DNA of 7,370 nt, from contig DFGI01000078.1 in NCBI GenBank assembly GCA_002371705.1, forward strand, positions 1 to 7,370, written 5' to 3'. The position numbers were made by a program, and so were the translations under genes. The stretch comes from Bacteroidales bacterium UBA3754. GTDB lineage: Bacteria; Bacteroidota; Bacteroidia; Bacteroidales; UBA1715. The notes beneath the pieces are model-generated. The model searched no databases. It worked only from the letters and a program-made list of their open reading frames with translations, and was not told the origin of the DNA. Shown piece by piece: positions 5,782-7,370 of the stretch; the stretch's first letter is position 1; each line of letters starts with the position of its first letter.

Positions 5782-6213
5782 ATGCCAACACTTTCAATGA
5801 CAATAGAACACAACGTGCCATTCCACAACCTCGACCCTATGGGCGTAGTGTGGCACGGCAATTACGTGGCGTTTATGGAAGAAGTGCGCGAAGCGTTCCT
5901 TGAAAAATACGGTTTAGGCTATATGACCATGCGCGACAAAGGTTTTGTGGAACCCGTGACAAATCTCACTATCGACTACAAAAGTTCATTTACCTACGGC
6001 GACACAATGGTTTTGCAAATCATATACAAACCAACCATTAAAGCCCGTCTGGAATTTGACTACAAATTTTTCCGCAAAAGCGACGGACAGCTAATGACCG
6101 AAGCCTCAACCACACAACATTTTGTCCGTATTGAAAACAAGGAATTGCAGTTTTCGCGCCCCGATTTCTACATTGAATGGCAAGAAAAATGGAATGTTTT
6201 TACTAATGACTGA
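5782..6213 (+). CDS. 4HBT/YbgC-like acyl thioesterase
   Basis: A 143-residue single hotdog-domain protein. The motif HNLDPMGVVWHGNYVAFMEE at 15-34 is the 4-hydroxybenzoyl-CoA thioesterase signature, with catalytic Asp18 and conserved His25 and Tyr28; EEVREAFLEKYG continues the central helix. It would hydrolyse a thioester of CoA or ACP. Sitting between two dehydratase-fold genes (11 bases after one, 3 before the next), it may release the finished chain, supply a free aromatic acid, or clear mis-primed ACP. The ATG at 5782 is chosen because it follows the upstream stop; upstream in-frame starts lie inside the previous gene, and an ATG five codons downstream is an alternative. Confidence 0.85.
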   Translation: MPTLSMTIEHNVPFHNLDPMGVVWHGNYVAFMEEVREAFLEKYGLGYMTMRDKGFVEPVTNLTIDYKSSFTYGDTMVLQIIYKPTIKARLEFDYKFFRKSDGQLMTEASTTQHFVRIENKELQFSRPDFYIEWQEKWNVFTND

Positions 6214-6216
6214 ACT

Positions 6217-6570
6217 ATGACACAACTAAACGCATTATACACCATTGTAAAACAAAACCAAAATGCTATGTACCTGCATTTAAAGAAAGAACATCCTGTG
6301 TATCAAGGACATTTCCCTGGAAATCCAATCACACCCGGAGTTCTCACACTACAAATGGTTCGGGAGTGTGTATCAAACGCCATTGGTAAAAATCTTCGGT
6401 ATCATACCATAAAAAAATGCAGATTCCTCGGACTTGTGAAACCCGAAAACGATCTAAAATTAACGTTTTCCACAACCGAAACAAACGGAATTGTCACCGT
6501 AAACGCCCTGCTTTCCAACGCGGAGAACGATGATGATGTTCGCCTTGAATTAGAATCAGAAATGCTCTAA
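6217..6570 (+). CDS. FabZ/ApeI-like 3-hydroxyacyl-ACP dehydratase
   Basis: A compact 117-residue hotdog protein, shorter than typical FabZ (about 140-150). It contains the complete dehydratase signature YQGHFPGNPITPGVLTLQ (29-46) with catalytic His32. The position that carries Glu in FabZ and Asp in FabA is Gln46 (LQMVRE instead of xEAMAQ). It presumably removes water from 3-hydroxyacyl-ACP to give the trans-2-enoyl chain, building the conjugated system when no enoyl reductase follows. Because the operon also encodes an ApeP-like protein that retains the Glu, the two may form a heterodimer with one composite site. Start and stop lie 3 and 6 bases from the neighbouring genes. Confidence 0.82.
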   Translation: MTQLNALYTIVKQNQNAMYLHLKKEHPVYQGHFPGNPITPGVLTLQMVRECVSNAIGKNLRYHTIKKCRFLGLVKPENDLKLTFSTTETNGIVTVNALLSNAENDDDVRLELESEML

Positions 6571-6576
6571 AATCCT

Positions 6577-7370
6577 ATGGAACAATACGATGTAATAGTG
6601 ATAGGTGGTGGTTTTGCTGGTCTTACATGTGCACTTACGCTTGCCAAAGAAGGCCGACGGGTGTGCGTGCTCGAAAAAGAACACACGCTTGGCGGCGCAT
6701 TTCAGTCATTCAAACGAAAAGGCACACGTCTCGACACTGGATTCCACTACGTGGGTGGTGTTGGCAAAGGCGAAATTATGTACCCGTTGATTCAATATTT
6801 TGGATTGGAACAACTTCCGTGGGTGCAACTCGACGAATCGTTTTTGGAAGTTCATCTTCGTGGCGAAACGTTCCAAATCCATTGCGGCTACGATGCATTT
6901 ATTGATTCATTAGGCGCACTATTTCCAAACGACAAGAAAAGTCTCCAGAAATTGGTGGAGATTATGAAAGACATCAACGCACACATATACGAAAGCATTG
7001 TACCAGGCAGTAATGCCACACAAAACGAGTATATGATGATTTCCGCACGGGAATATCTCCAAACAAACATCGAAAGTCCAACATTGCGTGACATTCTCTG
7101 TGGGCAATCCGTAACAACCGAACTCAGCGATGAATTGCCACTCTATGCGTTTCTGCAATCGCTGAACTCGTTCATCCAACATTCCTACCGACTAAAAGGC
7201 GGCGGCGAAACACTCATAAAACAACTTGCCAAAAACATTACCGATTTAGGCGGAACATTGCTTACGCGCCACGCCGTAACACAATTCAGAATCGACGAAG
7301 ACGGACAAATCGGAGGCGCACTGTGCGACAACGGAAAAGAACTGCACGCCGCACAATATATTTCAACACT
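6577..7370 (+). CDS. CrtI/RetSat-like FAD-dependent oxidoreductase, 3' end outside window
   Basis: An open frame of 264 residues running off the right edge without a stop; the family is about 480-520 residues, so roughly half is present. The N-terminus is a Rossmann FAD-binding fold: DVIVIGGGFAG at 5-15 (GxGxxG variant), then RVCVLEK ending in Glu33 for the FAD ribose, then LGGAFQSFKRKGTRLDTGFHYVGG at 38-61, typical of phytoene-desaturase and all-trans-retinol-saturase relatives. Near 210-262, YRLKGGGETLIKQLAKNITDLGGTLLTRH followed by a V...F.ID.DG pattern matches the second FAD-contact segment. In this operon it would act on a conjugated chain, as a desaturase, isomerase or saturase; the direction cannot be told. 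It starts 6 bases after the previous stop. Confidence 0.85.
   Translation, partial: MEQYDVIVIGGGFAGLTCALTLAKEGRRVCVLEKEHTLGGAFQSFKRKGTRLDTGFHYVGGVGKGEIMYPLIQYFGLEQLPWVQLDESFLEVHLRGETFQIHCGYDAFIDSLGALFPNDKKSLQKLVEIMKDINAHIYESIVPGSNATQNEYMMISAREYLQTNIESPTLRDILCGQSVTTELSDELPLYAFLQSLNSFIQHSYRLKGGGETLIKQLAKNITDLGGTLLTRHAVTQFRIDEDGQIGGALCDNGKELHAAQYIST

Overview
The window looks like a chromosomal stretch from a member of the Bacteroidota, probably Bacteroidales-like. The clues are moderate-to-low GC, almost no Shine-Dalgarno sequences in front of starts, and four octamers fitting the Bacteroidota -7 promoter consensus TAnnTTTG, three of them 11 to 25 bases from a credible start codon. Gene content agrees: a type II fatty-acid/polyketide gene set resembling the aryl-polyene and flexirubin loci of this phylum. 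Species cannot be told from the sequence.

Left part (1-784, minus strand): a secreted LprI-N/DUF1311-like protein (281-781, GTG start) lies upstream of a 43-codon ORF (108-239, ATG start). The two share an almost identical DNA segment of about 60 bp that covers the start codon and the whole signal peptide and stops at the predicted cleavage site; the mature parts are unrelated. Positions 1-107 hold no convincing gene, only a promoter-like octamer and a short hairpin.

Middle (785-2479): a divergent promoter region, then a YihY/BrkB-family inner-membrane protein (920-2245) with a cytoplasmic C-terminal domain. About 200 bases without a gene follow, ending in a promoter-like box.

Right part (2480-7370, plus strand): a tight run of seven genes that reads as one operon and continues past the window edge. 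In order: a membrane-attached PlsC-type acyltransferase, a FabF-like ketosynthase, an acyl carrier protein, an ApeP-like hotdog dehydratase, a 4HBT/YbgC-like thioesterase, a FabZ/ApeI-like dehydratase and a CrtI/RetSat-like FAD oxidoreductase (3' end missing). The last five are separated by only 1 to 11 bases. The inferred logic is that acyl chains are extended on the dedicated ACP by the ketosynthase and dehydrated, without enoyl reduction, to a conjugated chain. The FAD enzyme, thioesterase and acyltransferase would then modify, release or transfer it to a membrane lipid. No ketoreductase, chain-length factor, aromatic-ammonia-lyase or exporter gene is visible; they may lie downstream.

The most interesting details are the signal-peptide duplication and the two dehydratase-fold proteins. 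One keeps the catalytic His but has Gln at the Glu position; the other keeps the Glu but lacks the His. This suggests one composite active site in a heterodimer.
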